Assembly (NCBI GenBank): GCA_017464345.1
Contig: JAFUAH010000019.1
Span: 1 to 64,000, forward strand
Direction of reading: 5' to 3'
DNA length: 64,000 bases
Origin: Bacteroidaceae bacterium
GTDB lineage: Bacteria; Bacteroidota; Bacteroidia; Bacteroidales; Bacteroidaceae
Under the pieces are notes generated by a model. That model was given only the letters and a program-made list of their open reading frames with translations, searched no databases and had not been told where the DNA came from. Positions 36,156 through 44,186 of the stretch are shown piece by piece (within the stretch, counting starts at the first letter, position 1; every line of letters starts with the position of its first letter). The position numbers and the translations under genes are program-made.

Positions 36156-39100
36156 TCACGGCCTGTTGAGGCTCTTCTTTCCTCGGCGGATGTAGATGCC
36201 CGGTCGTCGTGGGTCGATGCGCCGTCCGCTGAGGTCGTAGGTAGCCTCGGAGCCGTTGCCAACCTGCGTTTCCGTCAGGCCCGTCTCGATGTCCCTGTCC
36301 TCTAACGACAGTTCGCGCGTCAGCACCTTACGCTCCACGTTGCCTGCCGAGTCGGTGGCCACGACGCAGAAACCGTATTCGATGTCCTCGAAGCAGGTCA
36401 CCGTACACTGTGGACCTGTCAGGTGCTCGGCTACTAGAATCCATGGAGCCAGTTTGCCCTGCTGGGCATACACGTCGTAGTACCAGATGCCCGAACGGTT
36501 GTCCTCGCCCTGAAGCGTCAGCACGATGGTGGAGTCGCTGTCGAAACTGCCATCCATGATGCAACTCGTCGGCGGTATGGCATCCACGATGTTCGTCCAT
36601 GTGGGCGTGAGGATGGGAGCCTCGTAGTCGAAGACAATGCTGGCGCGGTTGTTCACCTCCGTGCCGTCGGCCTTGCCCTGCTTCACGCCAATCTCGTACA
36701 GCACCTCGCCGATGCCCGACGTACCGTCGTAGTTCACGGGTAGAATACCCTGCATCACGTCGTCCGTCGGTTCCATCGTCATTGGGTCGAGGCTCTGGAA
36801 CGTCCACGTGGCGATGCCCTTCGCCGGGTCATACTCGCCCGTCACCTGTGCGATGGCATTGATTTCCGGGCGCATGTCGATGGTCTTCACGAACTCAGGA
36901 TTTCCGTCCAACTGCTCCGTATGGTTGCCTATTTTCACGCTCATGGGAGTAAACGTCCCGAGGTCGAAGTACCGGCTGTCCAGCGTATCACGGATAACAA
37001 TCGTATGTGCCGAGGCCGTAGCCAGTGCCGTGTCGTTCTCGAATTCGATAGTATAGTTCACCCGTGCCACGGAGTCGGCCAGATACTTCGTACCAGATTC
37101 AGACAGGTAGCCGTAGATTTCGTTGGGGTCAAAAGACATACCACCTTCCGAAGCACCACCATTAGGGGGTGGGGGGGGACAACCAGGCCTTGGTTTAGTC
37201 CAACTCTTGAAACAACTAAAGTCTCCATCTGTTGGATGAGCCCGATCTATATATGCGACTAATGCCGATAATCCAGTTCCCAAATTTGCGTAATTCCCAT
37301 TATACATTTTCAAGTACTTAATACCATATTTGGACAATTTTGTGGCTACGCAGCTAATAGCTGCACTTACCGCAGATTTTGCAGCATTGCCAATCATACT
37401 TTTTAGGTCATCTTCAGAGCCATCCTCGCCACATGCAAGAATCTTGAAACTTTTATTGATAGAAGACGCTACAGAAACCCCACAATCAGCAGCATTGATA
37501 GCTCCTGCCACTTGTGGCCCAAAAACAAAAGAAACCGCAGAACCCATATCTAGATAGAAACTTGCTGTACTAAGCAGACAATCTAATCTCTCGTCCCAAC
37601 TGCACAATGCACTTGGTGCCTTGAAGCGTGCCCTGACATACTTCGCATCACTTGACATCTCCACAGATGAATATGAAGGCCAATTTTCAGGCACTGTGAA
37701 GTATGCCCATACACTTTCGTTAGCGGATATAGTAAGTCTCAATATTTTTGTTTCATATGCTCCAATGTTAGTAAAGAAATAGTTACTTCTTACATGGATA
37801 CTATCATTAGGATTATTTTCATCCTCAACCTTGAATTTTAGGAAGTGGTGGTCGTCTCCTAATTGTTTATTAAGAATTTGGAGTTCATTGATTTCTTCCG
37901 CAGAAAGAGAATCGGTATCTAAACCATCGAATATACCTTGAAGCCCTAACCCATCGTATTGAATATGATAAATACCGTCTTCATTTATCTTATTCATTAT
38001 CCATGTGTAGATAGGAACCGAATAGGCTGTCATATTCCCCTTATTAGTAATCTTAATTGTATAAGTAGTACTACCTCCATGTTTAAAGGTGCTAGGGAAA
38101 GACACCTCAGTTTCAAGTATAATGTCTATAGGTTCTTCAATTACGACAATATTAGAAACTTCGACATCTTCTATTGTGAAGTGAAATAGAGCATTGTATG
38201 TACCTAGATTCGTATTCGTAAAGTTGAAAGTGACCGAGGTTTCAGCATCTTTTTCATGTCCAACATCAATAGAGTGAATGGTATCGCCTATAGCATTGTA
38301 TAGGTCAACGCAGTATAGGTCACGGAAACCATTCCCTTTGAATGTAATTGTGTTGTATCCACCATTGCCTACGGTATGTACATCCCATTCCACAACATCG
38401 TACTTGTCCATGTGCATGTAGTCGAGGGTCATTGTCGAGCGAGTTCCCGTGACGTCATGCACGGCCAGATAGTGCGTACCGCTCTCCCACGTGTGGATGC
38501 CTCCGAATGTTACGGATTCGGCTCCGGATACCGCATAAAGTTCCTTGCCCGATGGGGAGAACAGTTGCATCGTGCACGCCTGGCTGCTCTTGAACGCCAG
38601 CGTATCGCCTGGCTCAGCATAGACCGTGTACCAGCGGATGTCGTTGTTTCCGACCTTTGGGAATGTCTGCGTCTCGTGCAGTTCGCCTACGGGGAACACG
38701 TCCTCGCTCACCCGTTCGTCCACGTACTCCCGCGTGGCCTCGGTCATGCGCTTACTGACATCCCAGAAGCGGATGTGGAACTCATTCTTGGCATAAATGA
38801 GGGGGCTACCATCCTTAATGGCAAACTGGAAGTTGCAGGAGCGTATGGGCTGCGTTTCCACAGGCAACAGGGAAATAATGCTGACCGTATCCTGACGGGG
38901 TTCGTAGGTCGTGATACGTTTCTGACCGTCAAGGTCGTTCAACCAATACCAGAATTCCGTGATACCACTTCCTCCGAGAGGGATTTTGGTGAAATAGGCT
39001 GTCTTGATGGCCGTACAACTACCATTTGAACCTATCAGCCAGTAACTCAGGTGGTGCAATCCATCAGACAGGGCAGAAACATCGAGGTCAAAATGATAAA

Positions 39101-40916
39101 AGCCATTACTAATGGCAGTAGCTTCTATGGTAGTGGCATTTGCGCCGTCCACTATATAGTAACACTTCATTTCGTCCAGTACGTCTTGTTGTGTTGTAAA
39201 AAGGAATGTGCCTTGCCGGTAATCGGAGCATACACCGCTGGGCATTATGGTCTGCAGCATATACTGGTGTACCCCCTCGGAAAGCGAACTGACATCTATC
39301 GTCCATGCCATTGTGCCATTGGAACTGGACACCTGTTCATCGCAGAATAGTTCACCATCGACCCAGAACAGGCATTCCATATTATCCAAGTTCTCTACCA
39401 GGGGAGTCCTTACAAACAGGTAAGTCCGTGGAGCAGAAAGCGTATCGCCATGTGCGACCTGTATGGATAGGCTGTGCAACCCTTCCGTCAGGCTACTTAC
39501 ATCAGCTTCGAAGTTGCACAGTGGGCTGCTCACTCCTGTGAATATTGTCGTTTCTGTGTCGAACCAGTAGGTATATTCGTAGGGAAAGTACTGATGGCGT
39601 ACAGTTGTCAGGCTTGCAAGCCACCCTTCTATTTGGCTGTTGCTGTCAAATGCATTGTTAACAAGGGCTGCCCCGATAGTAGCAAGTAGTGCCATTGTTG
39701 TTTCGTCGTGACTACCAGCAGCGATCAGCATGTCATTATATTGGTTATACTCTGTTGTCAATTGCTGTACCAACGAGAATCCGTCTTCTGCATACTTGAT
39801 GGCTTCGGAAATAGTATTCTCAACAGTCTGTTGTTGTTCCTCTGTCGAATTTTTATTAATACCTTTGTAGGCTGTAAGGGCTGCATCCAGTTTCCGTTTT
39901 CCTTCCGCTGTTAACCCGTCACACAGCAACAATTCGTTTACTCTATCGAGAAGATTTTTAAACCTTGTGTCAAAGGCAATCTGCGCGGCATCGGTATCTG
40001 CTCCATAATACCACAATGTGAAGTTATCCCAAATGCACCAGAGTGTATAGTTCTCCTCCAGACGTGCGCCAATCGTGAGTTCGCCATTCTCCACCGTAAC
40101 GATGATGGGGGCAATAGTGTACATACCTTGGCTAAAGGAGGCTGAAGCATCACTCATGGAGTTCTCACTACCTTTCATAACAGGGAATGTACACGTAGCT
40201 TCATTAGCAAAAAATACGGGCAGATGGTCATTGTCGTTACCGTCCTGTCGGTAGAAGCCCTGGGCTTGCAGCCCATAAATACCGTTAGGTACGCTTATCG
40301 TCTGACTCATCGTAAAAGTGGCGTGCCACGATTCCACACAGAAATTAGTTACGTCACCTTCATTATTTTTGTTCGACGCCTCGAATGTCCATTTATCATA
40401 CCAACGGTTGTTACGTCCGAAATTGGCATCACCAACAAGGAACGTCGCATTCATCGGATTGGTCTGTGTTGCTGTCGCAAGTGCTGAGGTTGCGTCTGCC
40501 ACAGAAATAATTTCCCACTGGACATTGGGTGACGTTGCATCAGTCTCGGTTTTACCCAATACGGTAGTGCTGCCGTCATAGCCATAGTAGATTCCGCCAT
40601 TGCCTATTGTGTAATAGCCGTTGGCGCGCTGTTCGATAGTAAGGGCAACGGGAGTGCCATTATCCATGTAATCTCCATTGAAGTAGAACTGGGAACCGCC
40701 GTTGTTTACCTGACTCTCCAGATGGTATTTCCCATCATTGAGTCTCACCCATGTCACGTATTCGGGATTCTCAACCAATGAGGCGCGTGTACCCCAGTCG
40801 TTGCCTGCCCCCCAATATTTACCCGTTGCCACATTGCGCACCAGATAGTTTCCATCATCAAGTGCCAGAACGTGAGCGCAGAGACTGAGCGATAATAATA
40901 ACAATAGTTTTCGCAT
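36156..40916 (-). CDS. Very large secreted multidomain surface protein
   Basis: The 1586-residue protein begins with a signal peptide (MRKLLLLLSLSLCAHVLA). The first 150 residues (GNYLVRNVATGKYWGAGNDW) form a carbohydrate-binding-like module common in Prevotella exoproteins. Next come a beta-sandwich with NGIYGLQAQGFYRQDG, helical and Ig-like repeats (SLTEGLHSLSIQVAHG, SLSEGVHQYMLQTIMPSG, ALSDGLHHLSYWLIGSNG), a CARDB-like region, and a DUF7619/DUF11-like domain (VNYTIEFENDTALATA). The C-terminus ends ATYDLSGRRIDPRRPGIYI with basic residues, a tail typical of type IX-secreted or surface-exported proteins of this group. The span 37190-38330 is much more AT-rich than both ends of the gene, suggesting a mosaic origin. 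The ligand is unknown. Confidence 0.8.
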   Translation of the reverse strand: MRKLLLLLSLSLCAHVLALDDGNYLVRNVATGKYWGAGNDWGTRASLVENPEYVTWVRLNDGKYHLESQVNNGGSQFYFNGDYMDNGTPVALTIEQRANGYYTIGNGGIYYGYDGSTTVLGKTETDATSPNVQWEIISVADATSALATATQTNPMNATFLVGDANFGRNNRWYDKWTFEASNKNNEGDVTNFCVESWHATFTMSQTISVPNGIYGLQAQGFYRQDGNDNDHLPVFFANEATCTFPVMKGSENSMSDASASFSQGMYTIAPIIVTVENGELTIGARLEENYTLWCIWDNFTLWYYGADTDAAQIAFDTRFKNLLDRVNELLLCDGLTAEGKRKLDAALTAYKGINKNSTEEQQQTVENTISEAIKYAEDGFSLVQQLTTEYNQYNDMLIAAGSHDETTMALLATIGAALVNNAFDSNSQIEGWLASLTTVRHQYFPYEYTYWFDTETTIFTGVSSPLCNFEADVSSLTEGLHSLSIQVAHGDTLSAPRTYLFVRTPLVENLDNMECLFWVDGELFCDEQVSSSNGTMAWTIDVSSLSEGVHQYMLQTIMPSGVCSDYRQGTFLFTTQQDVLDEMKCYYIVDGANATTIEATAISNGFYHFDLDVSALSDGLHHLSYWLIGSNGSCTAIKTAYFTKIPLGGSGITEFWYWLNDLDGQKRITTYEPRQDTVSIISLLPVETQPIRSCNFQFAIKDGSPLIYAKNEFHIRFWDVSKRMTEATREYVDERVSEDVFPVGELHETQTFPKVGNNDIRWYTVYAEPGDTLAFKSSQACTMQLFSPSGKELYAVSGAESVTFGGIHTWESGTHYLAVHDVTGTRSTMTLDYMHMDKYDVVEWDVHTVGNGGYNTITFKGNGFRDLYCVDLYNAIGDTIHSIDVGHEKDAETSVTFNFTNTNLGTYNALFHFTIEDVEVSNIVVIEEPIDIILETEVSFPSTFKHGGSTTYTIKITNKGNMTAYSVPIYTWIMNKINEDGIYHIQYDGLGLQGIFDGLDTDSLSAEEINELQILNKQLGDDHHFLKFKVEDENNPNDSIHVRSNYFFTNIGAYETKILRLTISANESVWAYFTVPENWPSYSSVEMSSDAKYVRARFKAPSALCSWDERLDCLLSTASFYLDMGSAVSFVFGPQVAGAINAADCGVSVASSINKSFKILACGEDGSEDDLKSMIGNAAKSAVSAAISCVATKLSKYGIKYLKMYNGNYANLGTGLSALVAYIDRAHPTDGDFSCFKSWTKPRPGCPPPPPNGGASEGGMSFDPNEIYGYLSESGTKYLADSVARVNYTIEFENDTALATASAHTIVIRDTLDSRYFDLGTFTPMSVKIGNHTEQLDGNPEFVKTIDMRPEINAIAQVTGEYDPAKGIATWTFQSLDPMTMEPTDDVMQGILPVNYDGTSGIGEVLYEIGVKQGKADGTEVNNRASIVFDYEAPILTPTWTNIVDAIPPTSCIMDGSFDSDSTIVLTLQGEDNRSGIWYYDVYAQQGKLAPWILVAEHLTGPQCTVTCFEDIEYGFCVVATDSAGNVERKVLTRELSLEDRDIETGLTETQVGNGSEATYDLSGRRIDPRRPGIYIRRGKKSLNRP

Positions 40917-40940
40917 AAGTCGGAAGTCCTGTGAGATTTA

Positions 40941-41978
40941 CTATTTTCCACCATTCACTTCAATTTCCACACTCAGCTTACCGTCGGCTGTGGATTTGCT
41001 GGCCACATTACATTTGGTAATTTGAGGCCCAGACACCGTGGGATCGAAGGGCATAATGCCACCATAGATACCCACCTGCGTACCATCGAGGCCAAGATAT
41101 TGGGCTTTGGCAGCATCGGTCAGTGCGAATGTCTCGTTGTCGGGGAATTCAGGCGTAAAGGAGGAGTAGGTGGCGAACACATTGGAATAGCCTTCCACTG
41201 CGGTATTTGTGCCATTCGTCACGTTGGCCAGCAAATCAATATCGTTCTGTGCTGCATATACGCATACCGTATTGTAGAGGGAATGCGAGGCATCCAATGA
41301 TGCCTTTAGTCCGTTCTCTATGTAGATGCAGTTCTTCATCGTAGCATTGAAGAAGTCCCGATCACCCCAGTTGCCACGACTGACGATGCAGTTTGTAAAA
41401 TCAAACGATGTGTAATATTTACCAGAATTTGAACTAAGATCAGTCTCAGGGTAGTTGACAATGCAATTAATACATGAGACGGAGGCTTTCGTACTTGAAG
41501 TATTACTCTTTACACTAAGAAGTGTCGTTATTCTACAATTAATAAAGCTATAGTTCTTCCATCCTATGTAACCAAAGTAGTATTTCCTGACAACTCCTTT
41601 TAATCTGCACTTAATAAATGTGGCATATTTAGCCCCAGCTGTTATAGTTCCGTTATGATAAATACCTTCAATAGTATTCTCTTCCCTAACTTCAAAATCT
41701 CCTGAAATTATAGTTGGCAACGTCCCTGTTAGGGTGTTGGGCTCCATTCCTGCTCCACGGATTGTCAGTTTTTTATTAAAATCTACTGCGTTAAAAGTAC
41801 CACTACTCAACGTGATGATATCGCCGTCAACTGCAGCATCATGTGCGTCTATTAGTGCCGAAGCTGAATAATAGGTTTTGACTTCACCTTCATGACTCAA
41901 TGTAGCAATCAACGAGGATTGTGCGAAACTCAGGGTTGCCATCATCAGTGCAACCATCGAAAGAAATAACTTTTTCAT
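40941..41978 (-). CDS. Secreted beta-helix-like protein
   Basis: The 345-residue protein has a signal peptide (MKKLFLSMVALMMATLSFAQ). A parallel beta-helix-like body follows, with repeated short strands (ATFIKCRLKGV, YSFINCRITTL, ASVSCINCIVNYP, SFDFTNCIVSRG, ATMKNCIYIENG). There is no C-terminal sorting tail. It lies 24 bases before the 1586-residue protein on the same strand, so both are probably made together and may act at the surface together. I start at 41978; the frame extends upstream to 42083 but runs through the structured leader. The middle of the gene (about 41380-41940) is AT-rich. The substrate is unknown. Confidence 0.72.
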   Translation of the reverse strand: MKKLFLSMVALMMATLSFAQSSLIATLSHEGEVKTYYSASALIDAHDAAVDGDIITLSSGTFNAVDFNKKLTIRGAGMEPNTLTGTLPTIISGDFEVREENTIEGIYHNGTITAGAKYATFIKCRLKGVVRKYYFGYIGWKNYSFINCRITTLLSVKSNTSSTKASVSCINCIVNYPETDLSSNSGKYYTSFDFTNCIVSRGNWGDRDFFNATMKNCIYIENGLKASLDASHSLYNTVCVYAAQNDIDLLANVTNGTNTAVEGYSNVFATYSSFTPEFPDNETFALTDAAKAQYLGLDGTQVGIYGGIMPFDPTVSGPQITKCNVASKSTADGKLSVEIEVNGGK

Positions 41979-42240
41979 TTGCTCTTTGTTTTTATAGGTT
42001 AGTACTAAATTTGTTTCCTTCTGTGTCATTATGGGAAACCAGCACTCACCTATGGGCATAAGAAAAGCGCAGGTCTTCACCATACGCTCCTCAAGGTTTG
42101 GTACTACCTACTAAATACTATGGCAAGCCTGCACTTCTTAGCACAAGCTACAATGTATTTAGTTTTGCTCGTACACTTTCCGAGGTACCAATTCGAGGAG
42201 CGATTGAGCAAATAACATGTCGTGCTTCCGCTGGAGCACG
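41979..42240 (-). promoter_or_regulatory. Long structured 5' leader of the two secreted-protein genes (riboswitch or attenuator candidate)
   Basis: From the TAATTTTG box at 42244-42251 the transcript would have about 260 untranslated bases. Near its 5' end GTGCT..AGCAC forms a hairpin. At 42067-42136 AGTGCAGG-CTT-GCCATA pairs with TATGGT-G-AAG-A-CCTGCGCT, a stem of about 17 bp with one or two bulges around a 34-base loop. No known riboswitch class was recognised. Confidence 0.5.
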
Positions 42241-42243
42241 GGA

Positions 42244-42251
42244 CAAAATTA
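42244..42251 (-). promoter_or_regulatory. Promoter -7 box TAATTTTG upstream of the structured leader
   Basis: CAAAATTA on the plus strand reads TAATTTTG on the minus strand. It lies upstream of the hairpins at 42067-42136 and of the ATG at 41978. Confidence 0.45.
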
Positions 42252-42310
42252 TGGATTATTTATGAAAGAACAAAGAAAAAGCCCGAAAAGTTTGGCGGTG
42301 TAATTTGATT

Positions 42311-43093
42311 TCATGCCAGGAACAGGAAGATTGCCGGAACCTTTGACAGGTCTGGCAATTCTTGTTTCCGCCACTCTGCAATGGTGTGGGTGCGAATCCA
42401 CTCCTCCTCCGTCGTGATGCCAGCGGCAATGCACAGGCGTGTCTTGGCCGAAAGGGTGCGCAAGAGCGTATCGTAGAGGCGACGATTGCGATACGGGGTC
42501 TCAATGAAGAGTTGCGTCTGGTGTTCATGGAGGGAACGCTTCTCCAGCACTTGCAACCGACGGGCACGCTCGCCCTCGTCGATGGGCAGATAGCCATTGA
42601 AGGCAAAGCTCTGACCGTTCAGGCCACTGGCCATAACGGCCAATACCATGCTGTTCGGGCCCACGAGGGGAATCACACGGATGCCACGGCGCTGGGCTAT
42701 GGCCACCACGTCGGCCCCAGGGTCGGCCACGGCTGGGCAACCGGCTTCACTGATGACCCCAACGGGCAGTCCGTCGGCTATCGGCTCCAGATAAGAAGCA
42801 AAACGGTGCTCGTCGGCGTGCTTGACCTGCGGTCTTCCTCCTTCACGACTCGACAAAGCCGAAGAAATCTTCGCTTTGTGCTCGCTGCTCGCTCGTTTAC
42901 CCATCTCGTAAAAAACACAGTCGTCGATGGGGAACTCGCGGTCCACACGCCGGAGGAATCGGCGTGCCGTGCGCACCTCCTCCACGATGAAGTGGCGAAT
43001 CTGGCGTATCACTTCGACATTGTACGGGGGCAACACCTGCTCAATCGGCGTGTCGCCCAAAGTGCAGGGTATCAGGTATAGAACTGATTCCAT
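42311..43093 (-). CDS. SAM-dependent methyltransferase of the tetrapyrrole-methylase fold (RsmI-related)
   Basis: The 260-residue protein has the landmarks LYLIPCTLGD (6-15), GVISEAGCPAVADPGADVV, VGPNSMVLAVMASGLNGQSF and QLFIETPYRNRRLYDTLL. These define the tetrapyrrole-methylase fold used by RsmI (16S rRNA C1402 2'-O-methylation). This shorter Bacteroidetes branch may methylate rRNA or another target. Between FYEMGK and HADEHRF, where relatives have only a few residues, is an insertion of about 25 residues (RASSEHKAKISSALSSREGG). It is encoded by a hairpin-forming segment at 42845-42900. The spacer to the upstream glycosyltransferase is a TTTCAAC tandem array. Confidence 0.8.
   Translation of the reverse strand: MESVLYLIPCTLGDTPIEQVLPPYNVEVIRQIRHFIVEEVRTARRFLRRVDREFPIDDCVFYEMGKRASSEHKAKISSALSSREGGRPQVKHADEHRFASYLEPIADGLPVGVISEAGCPAVADPGADVVAIAQRRGIRVIPLVGPNSMVLAVMASGLNGQSFAFNGYLPIDEGERARRLQVLEKRSLHEHQTQLFIETPYRNRRLYDTLLRTLSAKTRLCIAAGITTEEEWIRTHTIAEWRKQELPDLSKVPAIFLFLA
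42845..42900. repeat. Palindromic insertion in frame in the methyltransferase gene
   Basis: ACAAAGCCGAAGA and TCTTCGCTTTGT form a hairpin at 42853-42881 within a segment rich in GCTCG. It is translated as RASSEHKAKISSALSSREGG, and the frame is kept. Confidence 0.55.
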
Positions 43094-43094
43094 G

Positions 43095-43153
43095 TCTTCA
43101 ACTTATCAACTTTCAACTTTCATTTTTCAACTTTCAACTTTCAACTTTCAATT
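43095..43153. repeat. TTTCAACTTTCAAC tandem array overlapping the end of the glycosyltransferase gene
   Basis: About seven imperfect copies of CAACTTT fill the spacer between the methyltransferase and the glycosyltransferase. They also supply the last codons of the latter (KLKVES). Confidence 0.75.
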
Positions 43154-44186
43154 TATCAAAGGTTTTCTTTCCTTTCACGTAATATAGCCAAAGCAAGGAG
43201 AAGGTAGATTGTTCGGGAACGGGGACAAGCACGGCCTGGCGAAGATTTTCTGCACGGTCAGACTCAAAACCGGGACGCATACGGCGGAAATCCAGCCTTC
43301 CGCACCAGACTGCCCGGAAGGAGCCCCACTGACCCTTCAGTAGGAACTGCAACGATGCCAAGGCATCGAGCCACAGGCGGATGCGGAACACCGTCCGCAG
43401 GCGTTCCTCCGGCAGGTTCTTGTACAAGAGCAGGAGATTGTTACGGAAGTTAAGGTAGTCCTTGTGGGGATTGCCCTGGGGCAGCGTGCCGCCCCCCAGA
43501 TGATAGGCCACACTCTGTGGCACCACCACCACCCCACGGCCCCGGCTGCGCAGACGCCAGCAGAGGTCTATCTCTTCCTGATGGGCAAAGAAGCGGCCAT
43601 CCAGGCCGCCCACGTTCCAATAGTCAGCCCGGCGGATGAGCAAGGCAGCTCCCGTAGCCCAAAGCACCGGATGCACGTCGTCGTACTGCCCACAATCCTT
43701 CTCCACAGTCCCAAAGACACGTCCACGACAATAAGGGTATCCCAGGGCATCGACAAAACCGCCCGAAGCCCCAGCATACTCGAAATAGTCGGGATTCCAC
43801 TGGCAAAGCAGTTTAGGCTGGCAGGCCGCCACTTCGGGATGGGCCTCCATGTAGGCGAGCATGGGCGACACCCATCCTGCCCGAACCTCCACATCGCTGT
43901 TCAAGAGCAGATAATAGGCATACGCATCTCCCGTCTCCTCCAGGCACTCAGCGTCCAGGGCAGCCAGGCCGCGATGGTAGCCCTCGGCAAAGCCATAGTT
44001 CTTGTCAAGCACGATACGGCGTACGTGAGGCATTTCAGACGCCAGGTAGGATATGCTGTCGTCCATGGATCCGTTATCCACGACCACGACATCGGCCTCG
44101 GGTGTGTTTTGCGCCACCGAAGGCAGGAAGCGGCGCATCATGTCCGCACCGTTCCAGTTCAGTATGACAATGGCAATACTTTTCAT
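43134..44186 (-). CDS. Family 2 glycosyltransferase (rhamnosyltransferase-like)
   Basis: The 350-residue protein has a GT-A fold starting VILNWNGADMMRRFLPSV, with VVVDNGSMDDS, YLLLNSDVEV (DxD-like), ALLIRRADYWNVGGLDGRFF and EEIDLCWRLRSRG. This is the WbbL/rhamnosyltransferase type that adds a sugar to a lipid-linked glycan at the inner membrane. No strong membrane span is present, but the C-terminus is amphipathic and basic. The start (ATG at 44186) overlaps the MtaB stop by four bases (ATGA), so translation is coupled. The last few residues (KLKVES) are encoded by the TTTCAAC repeat array, so the C-terminal end has been replaced or extended by repeat DNA. Confidence 0.82.
   Translation of the reverse strand: MKSIAIVILNWNGADMMRRFLPSVAQNTPEADVVVVDNGSMDDSISYLASEMPHVRRIVLDKNYGFAEGYHRGLAALDAECLEETGDAYAYYLLLNSDVEVRAGWVSPMLAYMEAHPEVAACQPKLLCQWNPDYFEYAGASGGFVDALGYPYCRGRVFGTVEKDCGQYDDVHPVLWATGAALLIRRADYWNVGGLDGRFFAHQEEIDLCWRLRSRGRGVVVVPQSVAYHLGGGTLPQGNPHKDYLNFRNNLLLLYKNLPEERLRTVFRIRLWLDALASLQFLLKGQWGSFRAVWCGRLDFRRMRPGFESDRAENLRQAVLVPVPEQSTFSLLWLYYVKGKKTFDKLKVES

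Noticed and set aside
41979-42083. A 35-codon extension of the beta-helix protein
   Set aside because: It would put a hydrophilic stretch before the signal peptide and run through the structured leader.
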